A stretch of 64,000 nt of DNA from Puffinus mauretanicus (lineage: Eukaryota > Chordata > Aves > Procellariiformes > Procellariidae), in assembly GCA_023333565.1 (NCBI GenBank), contig JAJKFH010003493.1, positions 2,046,001 through 2,110,000 on the forward strand, written 5' to 3'. Within the stretch, counting starts at the first letter, position 1. Each line of letters starts with the position of its first letter. The translations under genes and the position numbers were made by a program. Under the pieces are notes generated by a model. The model was not told the DNA's origin. It saw nothing but the letters and a program-made list of their open reading frames with translations, and did no database searches. Below are positions 37,180 to 51,668 of this stretch, piece by piece.

Positions 37180-40100
37180 CAAAAGGAGGCTGGTTTGTCA
37201 GCAGTTCTGGATGCAAACCCTGGTATTTACTGTAAATCCCTCTGGCTTTCCCTGGGGGGGTGTAATTGTAAATATGAGTCTCTGGCACCTCAAACTAGGG
37301 CCTTTCCAGGCTCCGGTTTTAGGGAAGAGGTTTTTCCTATTGGTGAATTCATGGTCTTGCTCTAACAGTGAATAAAAGTCGCAAGTGATGAGTTACAGAC
37401 ATGAATCTTTTTCTTCAAACATTATTGTGTCTGTTTCAGCAGAGGAGAAAGATGCTTAGAGAGTCTGATGAGCCAAAAGACAAATGAGACCTATACAAAC
37501 GGAAAATGCTTGAATGAAGCAGAAGTAAGGGAGCCTGTGGATAACAAATGACGATTAAAGAGAGTGGTGTACCTAGCATAAGTTCCTGACAAAGGGTAAA
37601 GGTCATTCAATACCTATGAACATTATTGGGGTGATACTAAGGCTGTTTCACAAATAATGTGATTAACACGAGCTTCTGAAGAAGGCTCGGACTCAAACAA
37701 GACTTTGAGATTATGAGCTTTGGGAACTGGAAAAACAGAATTACCATCAAAGGAAACTGTCAGGAAGGATGAAAGGGAATGGAAGGAGTTTGGAAGAGCC
37801 CTGACCACAGCTGCTAGTCTTTTTCTTTTTTATCAGCATTCAAGTGGAGATATCTGCAGATACCAAAAATCCAGTTCCAAAAAGTAACCGTAACAGGAAC
37901 AGAGCCATTACTCAAGGCACCTGAACACCTCTATCACCCTGGGCAACTGGCACTGATGATCAAATATAAGTAATGTCCCTGAAGGAAAGCCACAGCAAAA
38001 GGGTTCAATACATTTCTGAATATTGATTCCTTCCAGAAACCAGAGCAATCCAGATAGGACCGAAAGAAAACTGGACAGCAGTCTTTAGTGTAAAATCAGT
38101 TACAATCCAATTAAGTGTCTACCAGAAAGCCAACATAAACACTCACATGCAGCAACAAAAGAGAAAACCACGTAAGATCAGTGCTCTAAAATCTAACAGC
38201 GTAAGATGAAGAGACCTGGCCTGTTTCACAGCTACAGACAGATGATTAAAGCATAAAACACACATGTCAGAATAAAACTGTTAAATAAATCATTTTACAA
38301 GGAGGAATTTTAAAGTTTATTTCCACCATCTTCTTGAAAACTAGCTAATTACCTGCTTATATCTTCTTAAGATGAGGAGGAAGCTGAAAAGCGGCCATTA
38401 ATAAATCAGATGTTCCCCAGCAGCCCCAAGCCTTTAAACACAGTGGACAGCGGTTTTTACTACAGGAGGGTATAGCCAAGCTCATAACAACATTACTCAA
38501 AAAGTCCAAACAGCCCTTCAGCCGCCAGTCTTCTCAAGTGTTTGTGGGGAAAAGGTCCATTAAGGAAACTCTAGAATATACACACAAGGAGGAAAGTGAA
38601 GAAATGAAGCACAACGGAGAGCAAACGTTAATCCTGGGCAACCACAGCAAGGATGCTGCAGCTGTGGCGGATACTCGTGCTTAAGAGCAGCAGGACAATC
38701 CCGGATAGTTTATGACTGTGGAGAGAAAGAAAACGTTCCTCATGGCCCTGCAGATACCACTGACCATTCCCAGGGCCATTGTCATGGCTTTGCCATGAGC
38801 ACCAAATACCTGCAGGGTACAGCCAGGCTGGGGTGGTTGGAGTCAGAGCTGTGCGAGATCTTCCCAGGAACCCTCCCATGGTTGGGCACGGCAGCATGGA
38901 GAAAGGCCAGCATAGCAAGGAGAGGCAACGACTGAGAACAGTCTTCAAACAATACGCTAAAATGTGAAGATTAATGTAGGTAAAAGATTTGAGAAGAAAA
39001 ACAACAGCCAGAAGAATCACCTGGTCAAAGCAACAGTTCTGGAGTAAGAATTTAACTTTTAACCATAATCTCTAATTCAAATTAAATTTAACATGAAGAA
39101 GCCAGATAAACAAACACAATCACACCACCACCCCCAATGTGTAAGGAATAAGCAACAAGCTGTATTAACACCAAATTCAGCAAGAATGTAGACTCTCTCT
39201 CACTCAATCAGCCACAGGCAAACGAACTGATTAAGAAAATATGATGAGTTTTTCTGCAGTTGATAAATGCTCAGAAGAGTGTTTGGAGAAAAGGATGACG
39301 AGGGAAAAGGAGATGGCAGAAGAAATAAAGAAGGGCAGCTATCTCCAGCCAACGGAGAAGACACCATGCCCTCTTCAGCACCCCAGAAGAATTGCCCAGA
39401 ACAGCTGAGGCTGGAAGGACAGCAGAGTGCCCTCAGACACCAACAGCCATCCCGTGATACGACATGCCCACAGCCCTTGGGATAAACACCAGCAAGGTTT
39501 CAAAAGGGAGTTTATTTCAGGGGAGCAACCATTCAGATCAGAAGCTCTCACGCAGTTGCAGCCCTACCAGGACCAGGAAGAACTAGAGCATTAAAGACCC
39601 CAGTTGTCCTCTGTAGTTCCAGCTGTTACTACAGAAATAGAAGGGTTTTTTTCAGGCACTTGCCAAACGCTGCCAAGAGCTGCTGCAAAGGCAACCATGC
39701 AGCCACACTGACATAAGGCAGATAGACCCAACCACCAGTGGCAGTGGAGCTGTCACTGGAAGACAGAGGTCCTGGAAAAAGAGAATAAGGTAGTCGAAGC
39801 AGTGCCATAGGAAAGATCAAGCAATAGAAAGGCGTGAATGGGTAAGGGACCACAGACTGGAGAAGGATAGGGGAGGTGGGGGCAGTGGAAAGCACAATAG
39901 AAGAGATGGAAGAGAAGGATGACATGGGAAAAGGCACAGCATGCGTCACAACTCAACAACTGCCACAGCAAATGCTACCCGACCAGTAATGCCAGCCCCC
40001 TCCCAGCACACTCCCAGCACGCCATCTAGCAACCTGCAGAAGGCAGCCTTCATTTTAGCGTTTTGGCGCCAAGATGAGTGCAAAACAGTTGTTTGGCAAG

Positions 40101-42770
40101 CACTGAGGCTTCAAATTCCACATGGTTGAATGTGTTTCCCCTAATAAAACATATTTATTAACACAGTGCTATTTTTAAATGTGATTTTTAGAAACTGTGT
40201 CATCCAAGAGGTACGTTGCGGGGTGGAAGGGTGGAGAGGCAGAGGGTGGGAATAGAGGCCCTCTGAGTGTTGCTCACAGAGATGAAGCTATTGGGAAAGC
40301 AGCACTGGGAGAGCAGTAGATACAGAGCAGACACCAAAATCGTGGGTGATGATGTTAGTGAGGATGCTGGTTACGCAGGTGTGTGCAGCAGGGCCACACA
40401 GTTCTATCGGTTACCAAGAGGTCCCAAAACTCAGCTGGACCAAGCCTGAGTTAAGTGCCAGGTGAAGGCAAAACCCAACACTAAAATTACTGCAAAGCTG
40501 GGCATGGTCAGTGAGTTAATGTTTGTGAAGTGCCACAGAAGCTCTACATTTTTCAGACACCTAATGATATTGTGGCACAAAAAGAAAGCTAAACAAAGAG
40601 CCACATTCACTTCAGCTCCATTAAAACCACAGAGAACAAAATCAGTTCCAGACGTGTGAGAAAGAACCAACAATTGCTAACAACGACAGTAATGCCAGCA
40701 TTAGTTTTCCAATAAAAAGAAAAAACAACTATGAAATAAAAAAAATAGTCACACGAATCATAAAAGAAGATGTTTTCAACAACCATTTTAAAGCCTGGTA
40801 CACAGAATTATTAAAAGAAATCAAAACTAGTTTACTGAATTTAAAATTTACGTGTCTGAAAGATTGACACTGTTTTGAAGATATTCTTGTATAAATGGTC
40901 AGTAATAACAGCCTGTGTAATGAGTACACGGTAATTAAGAAATATAGATAGCAATAACTTAATGAGCACATCATATTTTCCCCTAAGGAAGGGCATTAGC
41001 ACTGATAGATCCATCTGCGCTCTTCACACCCAGAGACTTGTCCTGGTGGCACGCTCCTCACACGCCTCCCCCCATACTATTTTGCAAGAAGCATTGGTCA
41101 ATGCAAGTAAATGTTCTTGCACTTTTATGTTGACTTACAAATACAAAAATATTAGTTCATTGACATCTGACCTAGTAAAAAGAGATGTATACCTAGTCAT
41201 CCTACTTATTTCATCCTTGTCTGGCAAAGCTGGCTGAGAATCTCTTCTCTACTATGGAGTGATCTTACTGCCCCGTCAGACTGCTCACTCCCCACTCTCC
41301 CCCTCACTCAGGAAAACAGTCTTGTTCATAGCCAGAAAAAGCAGTAATAATCCTTCATCATATACCCCAGAGCAGCTCCTTAATTCCTCGTTTTCTTTTA
41401 TTTTACCTTCTCAACAACTACTCACTTTCCCTTCTTAGAGAAACCCGTCTCTCATTCCTCTTAGGGAAATGGCATCCTAGACTTCAAACACAACTGCCTA
41501 TACTGCCAACGTTTTTCTGGCATCCCCTAAAGCCATCAGGACTTTTGAGGGCAGAGCACTTCCCAAGTCAGCCTCTTGCACAGATTTGATGGATCAAGTA
41601 TGCCCAATACTTGTTCCTGTCAAATGTATCATACAGATACTGCCCTGACAGTGTTTTTATGAGTAGTGCAGGAACAGATTTGGAAACAAACAGATCTTAT
41701 CCTCGAGACCAGAGAGAAGGATATTAAGGAAAGAACATTTTGGTGGATGTGAGTGTATGTTTTCCTACTTACTGCCCAGTAGGGAGGAAGGTGAATTGCT
41801 ACTTACTTTCTCAGACTGCAGTAAGATTTCTGATTCACCCTGCCAGGCTCAGACAGTATTATCACCTGCATCAATTAAGGTACCTCAGCAAGGGTATTTG
41901 CAAAAAATTTACAGTAATGGCTTTATCAAAGCATGAAAACATAAATGTGCCCTGATTTATATGGAAGAAACAAATGATTAGAGTATGAACACATCCTTTA
42001 GCGTCATCTGCAGAACAAGAGGGTATGTGCTGTAGGCACTTTTGTTGGTAGGTGAAAAATTGTTAGTCACAAGAGGAAAAAAAAAAAAAGCACCACTGGA
42101 TTTCCTCCCCTCCTGGCCATTGTCCTCCTTCCCTTTTTCATTTGACATTTCATTGATAAACTTTGCTACTTTATTTTCTCTAAAATGAAATTCTAGACAC
42201 TGTTTCTATGATTCTCTAGGGTTTGTATAAGGTCCCTTATAGCAGCTGCAACCTTAATCTGGGTTCTCACAGCTTGTCCTCTAAATTACTTCCAACCAGC
42301 TCCACCCAGACTGTCTACAAAGCCTCTCAAATAAGCACAACAAGGGTTTTCATGGTAAGAGCAGTCCTTTCTCTAGATATCTCTCTCTGCCGCGGTGCAG
42401 TTTTGCCCATGATCCTCCTGGCTCAAAGCCAGAGTCAGGACAATATAACCTGCATAAATACATCTGGTCAGCCTGCTTTTTCTTACTGATAAAGAAAGAG
42501 TAAGTTACATACTTTTTAAATGGGTTTTTGAAGTTTTTCACCTGTTTCTACTTTTCCAAAGTTCCCAGACCAACCAGCTCCTGAGACTGCTACCCCTGGC
42601 CTTTATTCTCCATTACTGGAGACCCTAAGACAGCAATGCTGTCCCCTCTGATGGCAAAGCAAAGGGCGCAAAATCTGACCATGAATTTCTAGCTGAGGAT
42701 ACTGTTTGACATGGTATATGCCCCCAGAAAGCAAAGACATAGGCACTGTATTACAGATAATTTCCAGGGA
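37180..42770. other. Non-coding stretch of low-interest composition, no gene seen
   Basis: Frames reach about 130 codons on the minus strand (38628-39020) but overlap opposing frames and contain no recognisable domain. The sequence is purine-rich on the plus strand around 39.2-40.0 kb. A CTCF-like match in reverse orientation (GCTAGATGGCG on the minus strand) lies at about 40019-40032 and is weak. No LTR pair or other transposon end was recognised. Confidence 0.5.
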
Positions 42771-42779
42771 ATAGTACAG

Positions 42780-44350
42780 AAAGTGATTTCAGAGGGAGGC
42801 AGGATGCTGCAGGAAAGCATTTCCACCCCATATAAGAGGGACCCCATGCACTAGTTGAACATCTTCAAACTGGGGTGTTTCTTTAGAATGAAGAAACACT
42901 GAGAAGCAGCAGTTTCTTCCTCGTATTTCTGAAGCAGCTAAAAAGTGAGGTCTGACCGCCAAAGTCTCCACTGAAAGAAATTTTTGACAAGGGCTGAGGA
43001 AAAGGGCTAGATATAATGTAAGTGGACAGAGTGACCATGATGATTGTCCATAGCACTCATTTCTTTGATGTCAAGGTAAACCCCATCCCACAGGAGAAAG
43101 TAAGAACTCTGCAATAGTTCCTCCCTACAGGATCAAAGTCTCACAGAGTTCGCATGACACAGGAGATTGTAAAACCGTTTCAAGTCATTCACTGGTGGTT
43201 CTCATGCAGAAAATAATTCTTTGTTCAAAGACAATCAAAACAGATCTTTAGGATCATATCCTTTGTACAAAGGATTCACATACTTCTTGATTTTCCGCTT
43301 TCAGTGGTCCAAGTGAAGAACTGGATGGATAGGGTAGACACTAGTTTCCTGAAGCATGTGAATGTAGGTCTCCATCTCTGGAAGTAGGACCACAGTGACA
43401 TCCACTGTGTGTGTGTGGCTCCTGTGTTGCTCAGTCAACCTGACCAATCTCAGCACTCAAGACTGCACTCTGTGGTAGTTCAAGGGTTTCTTGGTTGCGT
43501 CATTCACAGATCTCAGAGGCAATGACTGCCATAAGGCAATGGGGAGAAGGTGAGATCTGAAGAATATAAATGAGAGCAGACAACTTCCAGCAATGGGTTT
43601 AACACATAATGTGCTTTCAGCAGTGAGGCTGGACTACTGTTGGGAATCATCTGGTTCTGTCCAGGTCTCTTCTCTCAAGGCCAGCACCAATGCCGATAGC
43701 CTTTGAAAATGATAGTGTTTAAGCCAGCAGAGTGTGTCACAGTCTATTTGCAGGTCTTTGTCACTGACACATGGAAGCTATCTTAATGTCTGCCTGAGCC
43801 TCACCAGAGCCCTTATGGGAGGACTGTGACAGTCCTTCTGAACTTCTACCTTGAAACTGAGAATATTCCTCAACTTGCTGCCCCGAAGGGCTGGCACTGC
43901 CTTTGACATCGGAGGTGATATTGGCTTTGGTTCTGCTAACAACACTGATATCAAAGCCAAGGGGGATATTGGGTTGATCCTCTGTGCCAACTTTTGTGGT
44001 AAGGTTGTTTCAGAAGTCGAGTGCCTATTTCTCTCCTTCAGGCACTGAAAGATATTATAAAATTATTCCCGTTTTGGTACCATGAATTGAGAGTCTCAGA
44101 AAATTGCAGAGTATCTACTGGGTATATGGGATTTCCTGAGGCAGAAGGGACATTTTTTGCCGTCTAGAACAATTACCGCACACCAGGATGGGTGAAGCTT
44201 AAGGACAGAGTATTTTGTGTCCCCGTTTCACAAGGGTCCTTTGCCAGTCTGTCCAGCTGTTTGTTACGTCAATAGTTAATGGCATTCAAACCAGAAGAAC
44301 AGAGGATTGTAAATGAATCTACGGATTGTACAGTTCTTGAAGATTTCAAA
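42780..44350 (-). pseudogene. Doubtful degraded coding-like sequence, identity unknown
   Basis: Minus-strand translations give several protein-like segments in different frames, separated by stops and apparent shifts. Examples are the residues around PIYPVDTLQFSETL (near 44090-44130) and a Ser-, Gln- and Gly-rich run of about 75 codons (43770-44010). No family is recognised. Two frames are open at once over part of the region, and no poly-A remnant is seen at the low-coordinate end. The signal may be chance in mid-GC DNA. If real, it would be an old retrocopy or transposon fragment. Confidence 0.15.
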
Positions 44351-44354
44351 GGAG

Positions 44355-47300
44355 TTTAGCCTGAGCTAAAAGCTAGCAAGTTGGAAACCATTTAGACATC
44401 TTACTGTGACGGTCAGTAAGAGGAAACCAAAGTTTCAGCCTACCTCCTGCCTTAAGTAAACAAGATACATGTGTAGCCCTGTCAGAATCAACTAGTCAAG
44501 AACAAGTCTCAAGCACATTTAAAACCAAACCTGTACTGACACTGACTTGAAAGAGAAGTGTATTTTTGGCGAGCATATATAAAACTCATCTCTCATTTAC
44601 AGAAAGGGAAAAGAAAGACCAATTCTGATACAAGCTTGCAGGTCGTCTTAGTACTTGAGCCTTCTAAATGTAGAAAGGGGTTTGCTAAGAAAGGAAAAGA
44701 TGCTGGGGATTTGATCTATATTCCAAAAGGTCTTTGCAGTCATATAAAATGACCCAGACTTATTACAGCTTCAAAAGACACACATAGTTAAAACTGATTT
44801 TATCGAGTATCATAATACTACACAGGCTAGCATTCCTTTTGAAAGTATCTGCATAATGAGTAACATGTCAAGCTGCGTAAACCTTTACATTTTTGGTTTC
44901 TCATCTAGATAGATTTTAAACAAGGTCAAAAGCAAAGCTATATGTTTGTTTTGTTTTATTTTTTTACTTTTAAGCACTTTTACTTTTAAGCAGAAATAAG
45001 GTTTGTTATTTTTCAAGCATTCATGGCGCCTCCTTCGTTTTAAGCAAGGAGAAACGGTCCTGACATATTACATATGACATATGACATAATGGATTTTTGG
45101 AAGAATCTTTTGCTGATTAACCATGCAGTGAAATGAAATGCTTAATAGAAAACACTTGGCACAAGCTCCCTGATCAAAATGTCACCTTGAAAATGGCACT
45201 AAGTCATTTGTCACTGTAGAGTTTACCCACATTGCACAATACTGGCATCCCATACTAACCCACTGCAACTGTGACTAGACAGCCCAGGGCAATAAGGAAA
45301 TTACAGGTATTACCTTTCTGGCTATCCACAGATAATTAGCAGCTCCCATAGGTTGCAATGATCTAGGAAATACCATGTCAAAGGCAATCCTTGTGCAAGT
45401 ACTGACTCTGACAGTGCTTTACTATCTTTGGGTCACCGTACATGTAAATGTATGGGATCACGCATATGATGCCAAACAAGCTTCGTTCAGGGTTTGACCT
45501 TTACAGAGTATGTTTTTCTTGTAGTATCTAGAAATTATTTGTAAAAACTGGCATCCAAAGTGTGACTAGGGTTGAGAGGTTATAAACGGAACTAGGTATT
45601 TTCACTTGCTCTGCTGCTATAAAGATGTCTGGGCACAGATATTTTAGACAGAACAAGCTTCAACCGAGAAATGACATCAACATTAGTCCGCACAGTGCCC
45701 CTTCTGATTGCAGGCAAAATGAAGATTCCTCAGACAGGCGACTCAATGCCCTCGTAAAGGGTAAAAGTCAAATTCTGCCCTTTCGAAGAAAAATGTTGGT
45801 AGCTGTCCGCCTGCTTTGAAAATTGCCATACACTCTCCACAGATATGGCTGAGAACAAATACGATTAGTGTTTTACCCCTACACGTCTTTGCTTATTATT
45901 TTTATGTCATTCAGATTGTCTCAGTGTTATTGTGCATTTAAAAACCTATTTATTACCCCTGCCTTTTAGGAAACGATACAAATACCTGAAATGTAGGAAA
46001 CATTTGGGTAGAAATGCCACGGTCTACATTTTTTATCCAGTATTTGTGGCATATGCAACAGAAATCAATACATCACAACGTCCCCTAATTCCCATATTCT
46101 CATCACATACACAGTAAACACGGCCCCACAGTAAAACACGGCACAGCAAGCGCAGTGGTACCTGGCACGTTACATCCCTTTCGCTCTGCAGGATTTCACA
46201 CCTCCTTCCTTTCTGCCTCTGTTCTCTGTAGCCCATCTCTAGGTGTCCACCCTACGTCTGAAAGAAGTAGCTCCAGTTCCCTCTCAAAACCCAGCGTTAC
46301 TCGTCTGGTCAAGGGAACAAAGACATTTCTCAGCCCACGGTGGTGAAGCCAAATGCCCTGCAGCACTTTCTGCTGACAGAAACATGCACCAGAAATGGGA
46401 TTTACTGCATAGCCTGAACATTACACAACAGCGCAACACAGAAGGATCCTTAATGGCTTTTTTAGTAAAAACAAAGACTGTATTTCTATGTGCGTGAGTG
46501 GCCTGGTTCCATAACCAATATTATTGGGCATAATTTTATTTTTTAAAGTGAGATTTTTATACCTAAAAACCGAGAACCTCTGGTGCTACAACATCTGTAA
46601 AAACGCTTCTTTCATTTTTCATGCGTCCCTGCATTTGCAGTTTGAGTCAGACCATTTGGACAGTACTTTATGGTGCTTTCTCCTACCTACAGCCCCGGGA
46701 ACACTGCAATACACAGGGGCCTCTTGGCGAGACATGCTAACACCAGGTCCACAAGTGATTTAATAAGGCCTGAGTGGTCTTTTTCTCTCTCCCTGAACAG
46801 CCTGTGGTACAGAGGGGAAAAAAACAAATACTTCTACCATCACCGTACTAACATTAACCTTTAGGTAATGGATACCATAATTCAGGCCGTTCAGTTTAGT
46901 TCAGTTCAGAAAAATCACATGGAGATGTGAAGAGGAGGATACCAACAAGTACGCCTGGATGCACCCACATGTCACTGGGAAACACAAGTGTGCTGCAATG
47001 GACCAGTCAAACCTTTGTGAATGGCGACTGTGCCACACGAACAGTTAGGGGCATTGTTCACTCTTACCAGCTTTATGAATGTTTCTGTGCTGTGTGTAAC
47101 CCACTGGAGAAAAAAAACAGTCCAAAGCCATGAAGGGGCACAATCTTTCAGCAGAAATATGGTAGCAATAGGAAATGTCCATGCACACAACACACAGATG
47201 CCTTTACCTAGGCTGCTTTGTTATTTGCAATGAGCAGAAGGCATCTCCCCCCGCCATGTGCACCTCTGCCTCCCGAAAGGCTAAAACTACTTGTGGAGGA

Positions 47301-50300
47301 AAGACTAGCATATTCCTCAAAAATAGCACATGCCAATGACTTGGCTCCTTTCCCTGAACTTTAAGTCTTAAGAGAAGATAACCTACACCTTTGCGTGTGC
47401 CATAATCCAATGAATCTGCAAAGGACACATGGATTTGCAGGATAACAGAGGACATGCCAGACAATAGACTCCAATCACATCTTTGCAACATCATGTTATT
47501 AAAGCCTGTTCACAAAACACAAGGGACACCACCTTATGTCCCTGCAACTGATTTCGGGAGGCTGTTCTGGAACCTCCCTCCTCTGCTGGCCAGGAAGGCT
47601 TCCCGTTCTTTCCTCTACAAACTGCATTCGTTTTGTGACCTGTGCATTCCCAGTTGCTCTTGTGCAAACACTGTCCTCTAGGTTTAACTAATTCCTTTCG
47701 CCTCCAGCAGCCTTCCCCTCTGGTGTACTTAGCGCACAGCGTATCACTGCTCAGCCTGCGCTTTGCTAGACTAAACACGCCAGGCTCTTTCAGTCTCCCC
47801 TCTCCATGTCTGCTTCCAGCTGACACTCATTCTCCTAGTGCACAACACACTTCCAGCCCTGTTCCACATAAAAAATTCGGTTGTTCCAGTTTTAACATGT
47901 AGAAAGTGCTGAGCACTCACAACTTCTCATTTTTGTTTTAAAAAAAATTACTACCTCTAGATCGTGCATTTACAAAACACTCTGCTAGCAAGTTATACTT
48001 CTTATAAAATAACCTAATCCAGTGAAGATACAGTATATATCTATAAAAAAAAAAATTGCTTCTATGGACCATCTACTTCTATGGTGAAATGTAAAGCATT
48101 TGCTATTCTGGAATAGGAGCTAATATTCACCACGAGCTTTTTGATTAAGGCTTCTGATTAAGACAGCGTGTTTTACTGTATAATACAGCAAAATCAAAAG
48201 TTCATATTATGTTGCCTCTGTACATCAAAGTTTGTCTCACACATCCTGTGCGATTCATTAATTTTATTTTTATGCATCTAGAATAGTTCATGTCACTACC
48301 AGGATGTACAAAACTAAAAAAAGACAGAGGGGGTAGCTTAGAACTCCACTTTTTCTGCCATTGCCTTGAAATCCATATTAAGTTTAATGTGGAAGAGACG
48401 ATCACACCGAACATAACTCACTTCTGTCAGTGTAAGCAGTATATTGGTCTGGTTAAAGAGACAGCATAGAAAGCCCTTAGCTGCAGAACAGCAGTGAAAT
48501 GCATGGGATAACACTACATGTGATACACAAAGCTCTGAAGAAAGACTTCCTGCGTTCCTTTTTAAGTTTGTTTAAGCTTATTTCCTTCAAAGAGTTTACT
48601 TATTTCAGGAGGTCAAGACAACTCTCCTGTACTTATCCTGAGCAGAAAAGGAGATGAAACATCTACAAAGCACCTGTCTTGCCTAGATGAGCTTGGAAAT
48701 GGGCTCCCTGGCCCAGAGCTGTTGTCATCTTTGCCATCCCTGGCAGAGGACAGTATACCATTTTTTACACGAGTTCTGAGTAGCCCCTGGCTCACAAATA
48801 TTGCTGCTGTTTCTTTGTCCTGTCCTACTCTTCTTACCTCCCTCTTGTCCAGCAATCCTGTCCAAAAGGAGAAAGGCCTCCTATGGGTGATCCAAGCCAC
48901 CTGAACTGGAGCTGGTGCTCCTAACATATCTCCAGCTTCGTTCACCAAGGGACGTGACGTCTTTCTGAGGGATCACCCATCCCCTGACATCAGTGGCACA
49001 CATCAGATTAATATCCTCTCTGAGCACATGCCAACCCAACTGGTACCTCAACACAACTACACGAACCATTTACCTGGGAGAAAAGGTTACTCCGCATCAG
49101 CTGCTTTTTAGCATCTGTGTGTACCCAATGGTACAGATGAGGCCATTACTCCTCCCATGTAATGACTGCAAAAGGTGCTGCAAGATAAAGCCAGTCCCTG
49201 CAGCTTGAGTGATGCACAGCAAGCAGGGGGACCCCACAGGAGCGTGTCTGTGTGTTGAAGCCCAGGAGCTGTAAGTGATTTCTGCCCATGGACGAGCACA
49301 CGAACCTCCCGCTGGGACCCACAGGGAGCCTGGAGAACTCATCTGAGGGCAAAACTCGATCCTACCCATACAGCTCAAATGAAAAGATAATAAAAGTCCC
49401 CTCCGTGTTCAGCCACCTGACACGCAGCTAATGTTGCATGATGGAATAGTACAATTTGCTCCGTTTCCTTGGCCTCGCTGCCAGAATAGCAACAAAATTA
49501 ATATTTAGCTTCATGTAATGCTTTTCGTCCTATTTTAAAATCCCAAATAAACCTTGTTTGGAAAAATCCCCAAAAAACCTCAGTGACACAGAGTCTCTTC
49601 ACTGGCAGAGCCCCAGTAAGAGCAGCATTTGGTCAGAGATGTGCCCTGGGCTCCTCTCCTGGTGGGCAGTCAATAGGTTTTGTCCCCAGTATACATACAC
49701 GCTCATGAGACCCCAAAAGCAACACTGATACAGGGAAAAATGATTAACCAAGGTCAGAATCATTCTACCTCAACTGCCAGTTGCAAGACACAACGTAAAA
49801 TGTGCCTTGCAACCCCTGAAGGGAAAAGCAGCACACTCCCCGGTCTGCCGGAACTGCTGCGCAGCCGCTCGCCCCACGCAGCATCATCGCTCCCCGCTCC
49901 TCTGCTCCGCGTTCACCGGGAAATACCTACGGGTAAATGCCTGAAAGCAACTGGCACACGGCACAACCGTGTGGGCTTACCGTAACTAACCCTACGCACA
50001 GAAATAAGAAGGAGAAAATACAGCAAGATGTTTGCTACTGTCCCTCCTCAATAGCCGATAGATTTTTTAACCTGAATTTTCCCAATCAAGCTTTAATAGC
50101 ACCACCGTTAGTTACTACAGTAGGTATTTTCATGGCATATCATCTCCTCTTTAGAAAAACAAGCAAACAAAAAAAACTGTCCAAGGAGTTCATCCTGAAA
50201 AAATAAACTCCTGTAATTCACACAGAGCAGATTGCACTGTGAAAACATTCCTGTTCTCTTCAGGAATGCAAAACTGTTTAACTCCATCTACGCACAGGCT

Positions 50301-50640
50301 CCACAGCCTGGAAAAGACCCAGCCCGGTTTTGCATTTGTAAACCGAGGTGAACAACCCCACCATCCTCAAATAAGGCCACACAGAAAAGGGAAGTAATAA
50401 AGAGTGACGAAGCTCTCATTTGCACTGTGAACCTGTGAGGGATTTTTAACTATGCATGCTACCTTACGCTGGTTTTCCTTGCCTCATCTGAACATGGTGG
50501 GAAATGCATTGGTCTGAGAGGAAACCTTCACAAATGCAAAGGCAAAAAGCGTAGCAAACGCCAAGTGGGAGGATTTGGGAAATTGCTGTGTACGACTTAC
50601 AAAATCTTGTCGATATCGTGAAGTTGTCACTTACATAATT
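44355..50640. other. Non-coding stretch, no gene seen
   Basis: Frames up to about 110 codons occur on both strands around 47.2-48.9 kb, mutually overlapping and without recognisable domains. A 16-bp duplication lies at 44961-44992 and an ACATATG-type tandem at about 45062-45087. A small GC-rich patch at 49840-49940 has several CpGs. Nothing further could be supported. Confidence 0.55.
44961..44992. repeat. Two-copy tandem duplication, 16-bp unit, one mismatch
   Basis: TTTTTACTTTTAAGCA is followed directly by CTTTTACTTTTAAGCA. One substitution separates the copies, so this duplication is somewhat older than the perfect ones elsewhere in the window, or the mismatch arose with it. Confidence 0.85.
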
Positions 50641-50699
50641 ACAGTATCAGCAAGTCCCTGAAAGCAGGGGGGGTCTGACTTTGGCCAGCTGAGCTTGGG

Positions 50700-51270
50700 T
50701 CAGCAACGTGGCCGTGCGGCTCCCCGCCAGCCTGTCCCTCCGCAGCCGACGGGCGCTGGAGCAGGAGCGCTGCCGGGACAAGGTACTGGGACAGGTGTCA
50801 TCCCTTTCCATAGAAATTAGAGAGGGAAGGTGGTTCTTGGCACCGCGTGGCCGGTGCTGGAGGAGAGGAGAGGCCAGGGTGGGCTCCGGCAGCAGCCCAT
50901 GTACCTGCAGCACCAGCTGCGGCCAGAAAAGACAAACCACGAGGTGTCCGAGGGGCACTGCACTCCAGATGTTTTACAAATAACCTTTAATAATGTCTTC
51001 AGCAGGACTCTGGAAGACATTGGCAACTGAGCTATAGGTGCACCGGGGAAGGGGCAGAAATGAAAAACGCAAGCGTGTGCATACAGACGCCAGGGCAGGA
51101 CGGTCCCTGGGCTGTGTTCAGACCTGACCGGCACGAGCAGTCCCTCTCCTGAGAGCGGGCGGGCGAGCAGGCAGGAGCCCCGCTGCACCCGATCCCCCGC
51201 AGCGATCGCACTGCTCAGCACCCGTAAGGCTGGCAGCACCGTGCCTGCTGAACACCCACGCCCACTCAGT
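50700..51270. promoter_or_regulatory. Weak CpG-rich region
   Basis: CpGs are enriched in two patches, about 50707-50880 and 51020-51270, against a CpG-poor background. Opposing frames of 90-157 codons are open but overlap, lack domains, and reflect the GC content. It may be a small or methylation-decayed island. Its regulatory role is uncertain. Confidence 0.35.
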
Positions 51271-51668
51271 GACACTACTCCATTTTGCAAAGAAAGATGG
51301 TTTCTACATGTTCAGAGGAACAAAAACAACCTGAAAATAAGAAAATAATCTTCACATTTATATATGTTGTGCACATACAGGTGGGTGTGCACATGTATAC
51401 TATACATGGTTTTAAATAGTAAAGAGCATGTAACTCACACATATCATTGCACATACACACATAAACCATCCAAGTATATTAAGAAAAACTGAGCACTTGG
51501 CTAGAATATTCTATACCATTGCAGGCAGTCAAATGCATGTTTTGTAACAGAAAAGTTTCTGTAAAACACCATGGAAATCTGTGGATAAATCTTGCTCCAT
51601 TTCAGAAAGTCTGGCTGTACACACAACTGTTTCACAAGGATCCATCATTTCTTAAAGAAATGATCTTA

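Noticed and set aside
42200..42225. Possible CR1 3' end (TTCTATGATTCT-like word)
   Set aside because: Only about one and a half copies of an octamer resembling the CR1 tail are present, and the upstream sequence does not match the CR1 3' UTR as I know it.
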